The translations under genes and the position numbers were made by a program. From Paracoccaceae bacterium (GTDB taxonomy: Bacteria > Pseudomonadota > Alphaproteobacteria > Rhodobacterales > Rhodobacteraceae), in the NCBI GenBank assembly GCA_017854675.1, contig JAFMHE010000012.1, forward strand, positions 1 to 32,573: DNA of 32,573 nucleotides. The letters run 5' to 3'. This document shows, piece after piece, positions 25,792-32,573 of the stretch. The notes under the pieces are model-generated. The model was not told the DNA's origin, searched no databases, and was given only the letters and a program-made list of their open reading frames with translations. The stretch's first letter is position 1. Each line of letters starts with the position of its first letter.

Positions 25792-27759
25792 TTATTCTGC
25801 TGCAACTGCTGCGGGATCGGCCAGCGTCACGATATCCCCCATGATTGTATTCAATTCGAAGTCTTTTGGCGTATATACCCGTGCAACACCCATGGCCTTG
25901 AGGCGGGCAGCGTCATCATCAGGAATGATCCCGCCAACAATCACCGGAACATGGCCCAGTCCAGCATCGCGCATTTGTTTCATCAGGTCTTCGACAAGGG
26001 GGATGTGTGATCCCGACAAGATCGACAACCCGACCACATGGGCTTGGTCGTTCTTGGCGGCATCTACAATCTCCGAGGGAGTGAGCCGGATACCCTCGTA
26101 TGCAATATCCATGCCGCAATCACGGGCCCGCACGGCGATCTGTTCCGCACCGTTTGAATGACCATCAAGGCCGGGTTTGCCGACAAGGAATTTCAACCGA
26201 CGGCCCAGTTTGTCGCTGACCGCGTCGACGGCAGCGCGCAGGTCGTCCAACCCTTCGGTCTTGTTGGACTGTCCTTTTGCCACACCCGTCGGGCCGCGGT
26301 ATTCTCCATGAACGGCGCGCATTTGGGCGGCCCATTCGCCAGTGGTCACACCCGCCTTTGCGGCCGCAACAGAGGCTGGCATGACATTGCGGCCTTCGGC
26401 TGCGGCAGCGCGCAGGTCTGCAAGGGCGGCATCCACAGCCCCTTGATCACGGGCATCGCGCCAAGCGTTCAACCGGTCGATCTGTTCGGCCTCAACCGCC
26501 GGGTCCACAACCATGATGCCGCCATCACCCGTCATCAACGGAGAGGGTTCGCCTTGCTGCCATTTGTTCACGCCGACAACGATGGTTTCGCCAGCCTCAA
26601 TTCGGCCCAACCGGTCTGAATTGCTTTCGACCAAACGGCCTTTCATATAATCAATCGCGGAAATCGCGCCGCCCATGCCATCAAGCAGGGCCAATTCAGC
26701 GCGCGCGCCTTCTTTTAGCATTTCTACTTTTGCGTCCACGGCAGGGTTGCCGTCAAACAGATCATCGAATTCCAAAAGGTCGGTTTCATACGCCAGAATT
26801 TGTTGCATCCGCATCGACCATTGTTGGTCCCATGGGCGCGGCAGGCCAAGCGCCTCGTTCCATGCGGGTAATTGAACCGCACGGGCGCGGGCCTTTTTCG
26901 ATAAGGTCACGGCCAGCATTTCGATTAGAATACGGTAGACGTTATTTTCGGGCTGCTGTTCGGTCAATCCCAGCGAATTGACCTGAACGCCGTACCGGAA
27001 GCGGCGGTATTTTGGATCCTGCACGCCGTAGCGTTCCAGACAAATCTCGTCCCACAGATCAACAAAGGCGCGCATTTTGCACATCTCGGTCACGAACCGA
27101 ATACCGGCATTCACAAAGAATGAAATACGGCCCACGAGGGCGGGGAAATCTTTTTCGTCCACACGCGGGCGCAGTTGATCCAGAACGGCGGTGGCGGTTG
27201 CCAAGGCAAATGCCAATTCCTGTTCCGGCGTCGCACCGGCTTCTTGCAGGTGGTAGGAACACACGTTCATCGGGTTCCATTTCGGAACGGATGTGTAGCA
27301 ATACTCTGCCACATCTGCGATCATTTTCAAGGACGGGGCAGGGGGGCAGATATAGGTGCCGCGGCTGAGGTATTCCTTGATCAGGTCGTTTTGTACCGTG
27401 CCTTGAAGCTGGGAAATATCCGCGCCCTGTTCTTCGGCGACCGCGATATAGAGTGACAAGAGCCAAGGTGCCGTCGCGTTGATTGTCATCGATGTGTTCA
27501 TCTGGTCCAGCGGGATGTCCCTGAACAGCATCCGCATATCGCCCAGATGGCTGACCGGCACACCGACCTTGCCGACCTCGCCGCGCGACAGGATGTGGTC
27601 GCTGTCATAGCCGGTTTGCGTGGGCAGATCGAAGGCAACCGACAGGCCGGTCTGCCCTTTGGCAAGGTTAGACCGATAGAGTTCGTTTGACGCCTCGGCG
27701 GTGGAATGGCCTGCATAGGTCCGGATCAGCCAGGGGCGGTCTTTTGTTTGCTCGGACAT
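25792..27759 (-). CDS. ecm: Ethylmalonyl-CoA mutase (B12-dependent)
   Basis: 655-residue adenosylcobalamin mutase converting ethylmalonyl-CoA to methylsuccinyl-CoA in the EMC pathway. The N-terminal TIM-barrel carries AGHSTAEASNELYR and GLSVAFDLPTQTGYDSD. The C-terminal B12-binding domain has D532-G-H534-S-N-G537 in GKPGLDGHSNGAE. The length is near that recalled for R. sphaeroides Ecm and shorter than typical methylmalonyl-CoA mutase (about 710), and the location near ccr supports Ecm. AAGGAG lies 9 bases before the ATG. Upstream is a good promoter with a dyad in its spacer (27807-27836). Confidence 0.93.
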   Translation of the reverse strand: MSEQTKDRPWLIRTYAGHSTAEASNELYRSNLAKGQTGLSVAFDLPTQTGYDSDHILSRGEVGKVGVPVSHLGDMRMLFRDIPLDQMNTSMTINATAPWLLSLYIAVAEEQGADISQLQGTVQNDLIKEYLSRGTYICPPAPSLKMIADVAEYCYTSVPKWNPMNVCSYHLQEAGATPEQELAFALATATAVLDQLRPRVDEKDFPALVGRISFFVNAGIRFVTEMCKMRAFVDLWDEICLERYGVQDPKYRRFRYGVQVNSLGLTEQQPENNVYRILIEMLAVTLSKKARARAVQLPAWNEALGLPRPWDQQWSMRMQQILAYETDLLEFDDLFDGNPAVDAKVEMLKEGARAELALLDGMGGAISAIDYMKGRLVESNSDRLGRIEAGETIVVGVNKWQQGEPSPLMTGDGGIMVVDPAVEAEQIDRLNAWRDARDQGAVDAALADLRAAAAEGRNVMPASVAAAKAGVTTGEWAAQMRAVHGEYRGPTGVAKGQSNKTEGLDDLRAAVDAVSDKLGRRLKFLVGKPGLDGHSNGAEQIAVRARDCGMDIAYEGIRLTPSEIVDAAKNDQAHVVGLSILSGSHIPLVEDLMKQMRDAGLGHVPVIVGGIIPDDDAARLKAMGVARVYTPKDFELNTIMGDIVTLADPAAVAAE

Positions 27760-27806
27760 CTGCGCGGCTCCTTGAATCGCTTCGGTAATAATATTGCGTT
27801 GCGTGC

Positions 27807-27836
27807 TTCATATGGGACATATTGTGCCCATGTCAA
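27807..27836 (-). promoter_or_regulatory. ecm promoter with dyad in the spacer
   Basis: On the minus strand TTGACA (27836-27831) and TATGAA (27812-27807) are 18 bp apart, a good -35/-10 pair. The spacer nearly coincides with a 20-bp dyad, ATGGG-N10-CCCAT (27812-27831), with an inner ACA-TAT-TGT. The predicted start site is about 40 bases before the ecm ATG. A regulator bound here would sit between the polymerase contacts. Confidence 0.55.
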
Positions 27837-27853
27837 TTCGCCGCATTGCGGCA

Positions 27854-28486
27854 TTATGCGGAATTCAAGCGGCTGTGTCCATGAGCGGTGGGCGCGTCCG
27901 GCGTCACGTCACACCGCATTTTGGTAGATGCACGGAAGCCGAATACCCAACGCAAAGGTCCAATATCCTCTTCGCCGATGGCAACAAAGCCTTTGCGTTC
28001 ATAAAGCGCCTTGGCGCGGGGGTTGGTGTCAATCACATCCAGCCGCACCGCAGCCAGACCAAGTGCGCGGGCAGTGTCCTTGATTGCGTCCAGCAGTGCC
28101 GATCCAAGGCCCATCCCGCGTGCCGCAGACCCCACGCAGATGCCGTCCATCAATAAAACATCGTCCGCCAGATCACGTTCCACAAGCGCCACCAGCGGCG
28201 CACGCCACAGCACCGACAGCCATCCATAAGCCCGCGCCAGATCCGCCAGTCCGCCACCGATCAGCGCGCCTTGGGAGGTTTTGTATCCTGCCACGCCCAA
28301 TACATCACCGTCCGCATTGCGCGCGACCAGCGCAAATTTCGGGTCCAACTGCGTTGCAATGAAACGCAATGCCTTGTGTTCTGGCCCCATCACACGGCCC
28401 AGCTTGGCCGAGAACGCCTCCCAATACAGGGCTGCGATGACAGGCCTTTCGTGGTCTTCAAACCCTTCGCTGATCGTAAATTCCAC
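27854..28486 (-). CDS. GNAT family N-acetyltransferase
   Basis: 210-residue acyltransferase. The acetyl-CoA-binding motif is in ICVGSAARGMGLGSALLDA, followed by LDVIDTNPRAKALYERKGF, the standard GNAT C-terminal part. The chosen start is a GTG at 28486-28484 with AGGGA 8 bases upstream. The open frame extends further upstream but that part is not GNAT-like and overlaps the divergent acyltransferase gene. The substrate is unknown. It is transcribed toward ecm and ends just before the ecm promoter. Confidence 0.85.
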   Translation of the reverse strand: MEFTISEGFEDHERPVIAALYWEAFSAKLGRVMGPEHKALRFIATQLDPKFALVARNADGDVLGVAGYKTSQGALIGGGLADLARAYGWLSVLWRAPLVALVERDLADDVLLMDGICVGSAARGMGLGSALLDAIKDTARALGLAAVRLDVIDTNPRAKALYERKGFVAIGEEDIGPLRWVFGFRASTKMRCDVTPDAPTAHGHSRLNSA

Positions 28487-28552
28487 CGCACGATCCCTTT
28501 TGCTATCACTTAGATATTGTCGCGGACGCGGCTGCCTGCAAGGGTGCGGCCC

Positions 28553-29923
28553 ATGACGCAAACGGTTCAATTGCCCCTGTGGCTCTTCATACTCATCCTG
28601 CTTTTTGCCGCAGTGACCGCGCTGAGCCATTTTTTGCTGCCATCAGTGCGGTGGTTTTTCCGCTTGCGGCTGGAAAGGGCGGTCAAGCGGCTGAACACGC
28701 GGCTGAAACGGCCTATTGAGCCTTTCAAACTGGCCCGTCGGTACGACATGATCCAGCGCCTGATCTATGATCCGGAAGTTACGCGCGAAATCGTCGCTTA
28801 CGCCAAGAACAACAATGTGCCGGAAAACGTGGCGTTTGAAAAAGCCCGCCATTACGCGCGTGAAATCGTCCCTAGTTTTTCTGCTTTTGCCTATTTCAGC
28901 TTTGCCATCCGTTTGGCGCGGTTGCTTGCCAATTCGGTTTACCGCATCCGCACGGCGGAGGGGAACGACGCAGTTTTTGATTCCATTCCCAAAGATGCAA
29001 CAGTGGTCTTTGTGATGAACCACCGCTCGAACATGGACTATGTTTTGGTCACGTATCTGGCGGCACGCGATACGTCGCTATCTTATGCTGTGGGCGAATG
29101 GGCGCGGGTCTGGCCGCTGAGTTGGCTGATCAAATCGCTTGGCGCGTATTTTATCAGGCGCACGGCGCGCACCGCGCTTTATCGCAAGGTGCTGGCGCGG
29201 TATGTGCAAATGGCGACCGTTGGCGGCGTGAACCAGGCGTTCTATCCCGAAGGCGGGTTGAGCCTGACGGGCAAACTGCGGCCCCCGAAAATGGGTCTGT
29301 TGTCCTATCTTGTCGAAGGGTTTGACCCCGAAGAAGGGCGAGACGTCGTGTTTGTACCCGTTGCGATAAACTACGACCGTGTGCTGGAGGATCGGGTGTT
29401 GATTGCCGCGGATCAACGGGGGGATCGCCGGTTTGGCGCGCGTATCTCGGTGGTTGTGGGTTTTATCCTGCGCAAATTATGGCAGCGGCTGACGTTTCAG
29501 GAAACCCGGTTCGGGACTGCGGCGGTTGCTTTCGGGGCACCGTTGTCGTTGCGTGCGTCCGGTCAGGGTGCCGAGATCAACGCGCTTTCGGTAGAGTTGA
29601 TGGCGCGGATCGAAACGGCGATGCCGGTCCTGACGGTGCCGTTGGTTTGCCAAGCGTTGTTGCAAAAGGACGGTTTGTCGCAAGAGGGTTTGATGGATGC
29701 AGTTGGCAAAATGATGGGGCAGATCCCGCAGGCCAACCATATTTTTGATATGGACGCGCTTGAGATGGAAGTGACCCGCGGCGTGCAATCGCTCGCGGAC
29801 CGCGATATTGTTGTTTTGAAAAACGGTGCTTGGACCATTGCAGAGGGTGAAACGCCTGTTGTGCAATTCTACGCGAACTCGATATCCCAATTCATCCAGA
29901 TTGATGCTGCGACTGCATCATAA
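28553..29923 (+). CDS. PlsB-like glycerol-3-phosphate (or lysophospholipid) acyltransferase
   Basis: 456-residue membrane-associated acyltransferase. One N-terminal transmembrane helix (about 8-30) is followed by an amphipathic basic region. The acyltransferase blocks are N-H157-RSNM-D162 (HX4D), LGAYFIRR (196-203) and YPEGG (231-235), then VVFVPVAINYDRV. These are the PlsB/PlsC family motifs, and the size is shorter than E. coli PlsB (about 800). The start at 28553 has AAGGG 9 bases upstream. It lies divergent to the GNAT gene and upstream of ccr. Confidence 0.85.
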   Translation: MTQTVQLPLWLFILILLFAAVTALSHFLLPSVRWFFRLRLERAVKRLNTRLKRPIEPFKLARRYDMIQRLIYDPEVTREIVAYAKNNNVPENVAFEKARHYAREIVPSFSAFAYFSFAIRLARLLANSVYRIRTAEGNDAVFDSIPKDATVVFVMNHRSNMDYVLVTYLAARDTSLSYAVGEWARVWPLSWLIKSLGAYFIRRTARTALYRKVLARYVQMATVGGVNQAFYPEGGLSLTGKLRPPKMGLLSYLVEGFDPEEGRDVVFVPVAINYDRVLEDRVLIAADQRGDRRFGARISVVVGFILRKLWQRLTFQETRFGTAAVAFGAPLSLRASGQGAEINALSVELMARIETAMPVLTVPLVCQALLQKDGLSQEGLMDAVGKMMGQIPQANHIFDMDALEMEVTRGVQSLADRDIVVLKNGAWTIAEGETPVVQFYANSISQFIQIDAATAS

Positions 29924-30070
29924 TTTCTGCAACTGCTGGGTCATAAAATTACAAAAACAGCGCTTGGGAGGTTGCATTGTTGCGTACGGCCCCATATTCC
30001 GGTGCGAGAGGCTGCGAGTCTGCATTGCGGCACGAAATGAAACTGATTGATCACGTCAAAGGAGGCCCGC

Positions 30071-31351
30071 ATGGCACTCGACACGACCATTGCGCAGTAC
30101 GAAGCACCTGAAAAGGACCTCTACGAGGTCGGCGAAATCCCTCCGATGGGGTACGTGCCAAAGCAGATGTATGCTTGGGCGATCCGCCGCGAACGCCACG
30201 GTGATCCCGACAAGGCGATGCTGCAGGAAGTGGTCGATGTGCCCGTGTTGGACAGTCAGGACGTTCTTGTCCTCGTGATGGCGGCCGGCGTAAATTATAA
30301 CGGCGTATGGGCCGCTCTTGGTCAGCCGATCAGCCCGTTTGATGGTCACAAGCAGCCCTATCACATTGCAGGTTCTGATGCCGCGGGCATCGTGTGGGCC
30401 GTGGGCGACCGGGTCACACGTTGGAAGGTCGGCGATGAGGTCGTGATCCATTGCAACCAAGACGACGGCGACGATGAGGAATGTAACGGCGGTGATCCGA
30501 TGTATTCCCCGACGCAGCGCATCTGGGGCTATGAGACACCTGATGGGTCGTTCAGCCAGTTTACCCGTGTACAGTCACAGCAGTTGATGCCACGTCCCAA
30601 GCACCTGACATGGGAAGAGGCGGCGTGCTATACGCTGACGCTGGCCACTGCGTACCGGATGCTGTTCGGCCACGAGCCACATGATCTGAAGCCGGGCCAG
30701 AACGTTCTGGTCTGGGGTGCCTCGGGGGGCCTTGGGTCTTATGCGATCCAGTTGATCAATACGGCTGGTGCCAATGCGATTGGTGTGATTTCTGACGAAA
30801 GCAAACGTGATTTTGTCATGGATCTGGGCGCAAAGGGCGTGTTGAACCGCAAGGATTTCAATTGCTGGGGTCAATTGCCAAAGGTCGGCAGCGAGGAATA
30901 CGCAGCCTGGTTCGCCGAAACGCGTAAATTCGGCAAGGCCATCTGGGACATCACCGGCAAGGGTGTGAATGTCGACATGGTGTTTGAACACCCCGGTGAG
31001 GCGACGTTCCCGGTGTCCACATTCGTGGTGAAAAAGGGCGGAATGGTGGTGATCTGTGCCGGCACCACCGGCTTCAACCTTACGTTTGACGTGCGTTACA
31101 TGTGGATGCACCAAAAGCGTCTGCAAGGCAGCCACTTTGCCCACCTCAAACAGGCGTCCTCAGCCAACAAGCTGATGCTGGAGCGGCGTCTGGACCCTTG
31201 CATGTCCGAAGTGTTTGCGTGGAACGAACTGCCAGAGGCGCACATGAAAATGCAGCGCAATGAACATAAGCCCGGCAACATGTCCGTGCTGGTGCAATCG
31301 CCCACAACAGGTCTTCGGACGCTGGAGGATGCGCTGGAGGCGCGCCGCTAA
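30071..31351 (+). CDS. ccr: Crotonyl-CoA carboxylase/reductase
   Basis: 426-residue key enzyme of the EMC pathway; it reductively carboxylates crotonyl-CoA to (2S)-ethylmalonyl-CoA with NADPH and CO2. It is a medium-chain reductase with NADP motif VWGASGGLGSYAIQL (214-228), the AAGVNYNGVWA segment near residues 71-81, and GSHFAHL with His355 in the C-terminal part. It closely matches the R. sphaeroides sequence as I remember it. AAAGGAGG lies 5 bases before the ATG at 30071. Upstream a weak promoter is possible: TTGCAT (29972-29977) and TATTCC (29995-30000), 17 bp apart. A strong terminator follows. Confidence 0.97.
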   Translation: MALDTTIAQYEAPEKDLYEVGEIPPMGYVPKQMYAWAIRRERHGDPDKAMLQEVVDVPVLDSQDVLVLVMAAGVNYNGVWAALGQPISPFDGHKQPYHIAGSDAAGIVWAVGDRVTRWKVGDEVVIHCNQDDGDDEECNGGDPMYSPTQRIWGYETPDGSFSQFTRVQSQQLMPRPKHLTWEEAACYTLTLATAYRMLFGHEPHDLKPGQNVLVWGASGGLGSYAIQLINTAGANAIGVISDESKRDFVMDLGAKGVLNRKDFNCWGQLPKVGSEEYAAWFAETRKFGKAIWDITGKGVNVDMVFEHPGEATFPVSTFVVKKGGMVVICAGTTGFNLTFDVRYMWMHQKRLQGSHFAHLKQASSANKLMLERRLDPCMSEVFAWNELPEAHMKMQRNEHKPGNMSVLVQSPTTGLRTLEDALEARR

Positions 31352-31381
31352 CCGTTCATCGTTTCCAGTTGGGAAACAATC

Positions 31382-31415
31382 AGCCCGCGAATCAGGTATT
31401 GGTTCGCGGGCTTTT
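31382..31415 (+). terminator. Rho-independent terminator of ccr
   Basis: A 10-bp perfect stem AGCCCGCGAA / TTCGCGGGCT (31382-31391 and 31403-31412) with an 11-base loop, followed by TTTTG. A smaller hairpin GTTTCC-AGTT-GGAAAC (31361-31376) lies just upstream. Confidence 0.9.
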
Positions 31416-31564
31416 GCGTTTAGAAAAAGGCAGACAATCCCATCAACACCTTACTAACACTGACCTCACTATTATTGGGGAGTAGAAATCAGCGAATTTC
31501 TTTGTTGATGGAGCACATGTTATGGGTGTGTTAACACTTCATTAACTATTTAGGGGCGATTTTG

Positions 31565-31774
31565 ATGACGCGACATGACTGGATACTGGATGTTCTTGCT
31601 GACCTAAAAGAGTTTGCGTTATCTGCTGATCTGTTTACCCTTGCAGAGCAGCTTGATGACACCGCCCTGATAGCATTGGCCGAGATCGCCTCCGTTGAGG
31701 AGGGCAAACAAGGGCAAGCATATGCTAAAGAAACCAACGCTGGAACACATACTGGAGGCGTTGGAGCAAGCTGA
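31565..31774 (+). CDS. Small protein overlapping the LuxR-type gene
   Basis: 69-residue soluble protein, acidic and Leu-rich in its first 48 residues (MTRHDWILDVLADLKEFAL, then LAEQLDDTALIALAEIASVEEG), probably two or three helices; the tail is Gly/Thr-rich. AGGGG lies 9 bases before the ATG. Its last 53 bp overlap the LuxR-type gene in another frame, which suggests translational coupling. I recall short unnamed proteins of this kind in Rhodobacterales, but no function. The helical part resembles a protein-protein interaction module more than an enzyme. Confidence 0.7.
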   Translation: MTRHDWILDVLADLKEFALSADLFTLAEQLDDTALIALAEIASVEEGKQGQAYAKETNAGTHTGGVGAS

Positions 31775-32441
31775 CACGCTTGAAGGTATGCAGACCGCGA
31801 GCGTGGCACTGCGCGATCATCTGGATGTTTGGCATATAGCCTATCATTGGGTCGATTCCGCCGGGGACCAATATGGGTGCGGGACCTATTCGATTGAGTG
31901 GCAGCAGCGCTATATGGCGCAAAACTATCAACGTTTGGACCCGGTAATCATCGGGTGTTACCAGCGCTTTCATCCGGTGGACTGGAAGCAGCTCGACTGG
32001 TCCTCCAAGGCAGCGCGGGCGTTCCAAAAGGAAGCGATTGAATACGGGATCGGCAATCAGGGGTTTTCGGTGCCGATCCGGGGACCGAACGGGCAGTTCG
32101 CCTTGTTTACGGTGAACGATTCATGCGACGATGCGGCATGGGCCCATTTCACGGAAAAGCACCGGCGCGAGCTGATTCTGGTTGCGCATTATTTCAATGA
32201 AAAAGCGCTCTATTTTGAGCCCGACCGCGTGGCCGATCCGGTGCAGCCCCTATCGCCGCGCGAAGTAGACGCGATGACGCTGCTGGCGATTGGATACAAC
32301 CGTGCGCAGGCCGCCGATACGCTGTCCATTTCCGAGCATACTTTGCGGGTATATATTGAAAGTGCGCGGTTCAAGCTGGGCGCGATGAACACCACTCATG
32401 CGGTTGCGCGGGCGCTGAGCCGGGGGTTGATCGTCGTCTAG
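31722..32441 (+). CDS. LuxR family autoinducer-binding transcriptional regulator
   Basis: 239-residue quorum-sensing-type regulator. The N-terminal acyl-homoserine-lactone-binding domain retains the family residues W60, Y64, D73, P74, W88 and G114. The C-terminal LuxR helix-turn-helix (about 176-235) begins LSPREVDAM (Glu181) and includes SISEHTLRVYIESARFKLG. The ATG at 31722 has AAGGG 7 bases upstream. It is coupled to the preceding small ORF and lies just after ccr. A luxI synthase may lie beyond the window; none is visible in the remaining 132 bp. Confidence 0.92.
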   Translation: MLKKPTLEHILEALEQADTLEGMQTASVALRDHLDVWHIAYHWVDSAGDQYGCGTYSIEWQQRYMAQNYQRLDPVIIGCYQRFHPVDWKQLDWSSKAARAFQKEAIEYGIGNQGFSVPIRGPNGQFALFTVNDSCDDAAWAHFTEKHRRELILVAHYFNEKALYFEPDRVADPVQPLSPREVDAMTLLAIGYNRAQAADTLSISEHTLRVYIESARFKLGAMNTTHAVARALSRGLIVV

Positions 32442-32468
32442 ATCGGTCCGTGTTGCTGATGTGGTTCA

Positions 32469-32533
32469 GGGGGCCAGCCCCCCGCGACCCCAAGGGGTCA
32501 CGTCCCCCGAATTATTTGAGGCCAAAAAGAAAG
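32469..32533. repeat. Dispersed GC-rich double-hairpin repeat, copy 2
   Basis: GGGGGC-CA-GCCCCC (32469-32482), then GACCCC-AA-GGGGTC (32486-32499), then a TCCCCCGAATTATTTGAGG-like tail running into A-rich sequence. It has the same order of parts as 1364-1420. It lies 27 bp after the LuxR-type gene and may end or protect its transcript, although there is no T tract. Confidence 0.7.
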
Positions 32534-32573
32534 CGGTGTTGCGTTTGTGCCATTTGGCCGCGCGGTCTGTTCC

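Noticed and set aside
27840-27852. GCCGC-ATT-GCGGC hairpin after the GNAT gene as terminator
   Set aside because: No T tract on the minus strand and it directly abuts the ecm promoter; too weak to call.

Overview
The window reads as chromosome from a member of the Rhodobacterales, most likely the Roseobacter group. The evidence is gene content and order: a suc operon, an sdh operon and ethylmalonyl-CoA (EMC) pathway genes packed together as I recall them in Rhodobacter sphaeroides, plus a LuxR-type regulator next to ccr. No rRNA, tRNA, CRISPR array or insertion sequence was seen. Coding density is high and most neighbours touch or overlap.

Layout. (1) 1-10716, minus strand: a ten-gene operon read from right to left, sucC - exported protein - zinc-ribbon methyltransferase - sucD - lipoprotein - sucA - sucB - PaaI-type thioesterase - MAPEG membrane protein - lpd. 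The lpd 3' end is cut by the window edge. (2) 10717-11023: promoter region of that operon, with a twin-palindrome operator. (3) 11024-13687, minus strand: mcl2 - nnrU-like - DUF1737 - mch. (4) 13943-16996: a small exported protein, a TauE/SafE permease (minus), malate dehydrogenase and a DUF1194 VWA-like protein. (5) 17002-21800, plus strand: the same twin-palindrome operator, then sdhC - sdhD - sdhA - lipoprotein - FkbM methyltransferase - sdhB. (6) 21960-25710: a two-gene unit of unknown role (FAD dehydrogenase and DUF1989), deoD, and an H-NS-like gene. (7) 25792-32441: ecm (minus), a GNAT acetyltransferase (minus), a PlsB-like acyltransferase, ccr, a small ORF and a LuxR-type regulator.

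How it works together. SucAB-Lpd, SucCD, SdhCDAB and Mdh carry 2-oxoglutarate to oxaloacetate. Ccr, Ecm, Mch and Mcl2 are four enzymes of the EMC route, which replaces the glyoxylate bypass for acetyl-CoA assimilation and feeds succinyl-CoA and malate into those TCA steps. The most notable regulatory signal is a 42-bp element, two TGTGATCACA palindromes 21 bp apart, found in the same orientation and spacing upstream of both the suc and the sdh operon. It implies one regulator for both; a GntR-type factor such as AkgR is a guess. The most notable genetic oddity is that both TCA operons carry a methyltransferase and a small exported protein or lipoprotein between enzyme-subunit genes.
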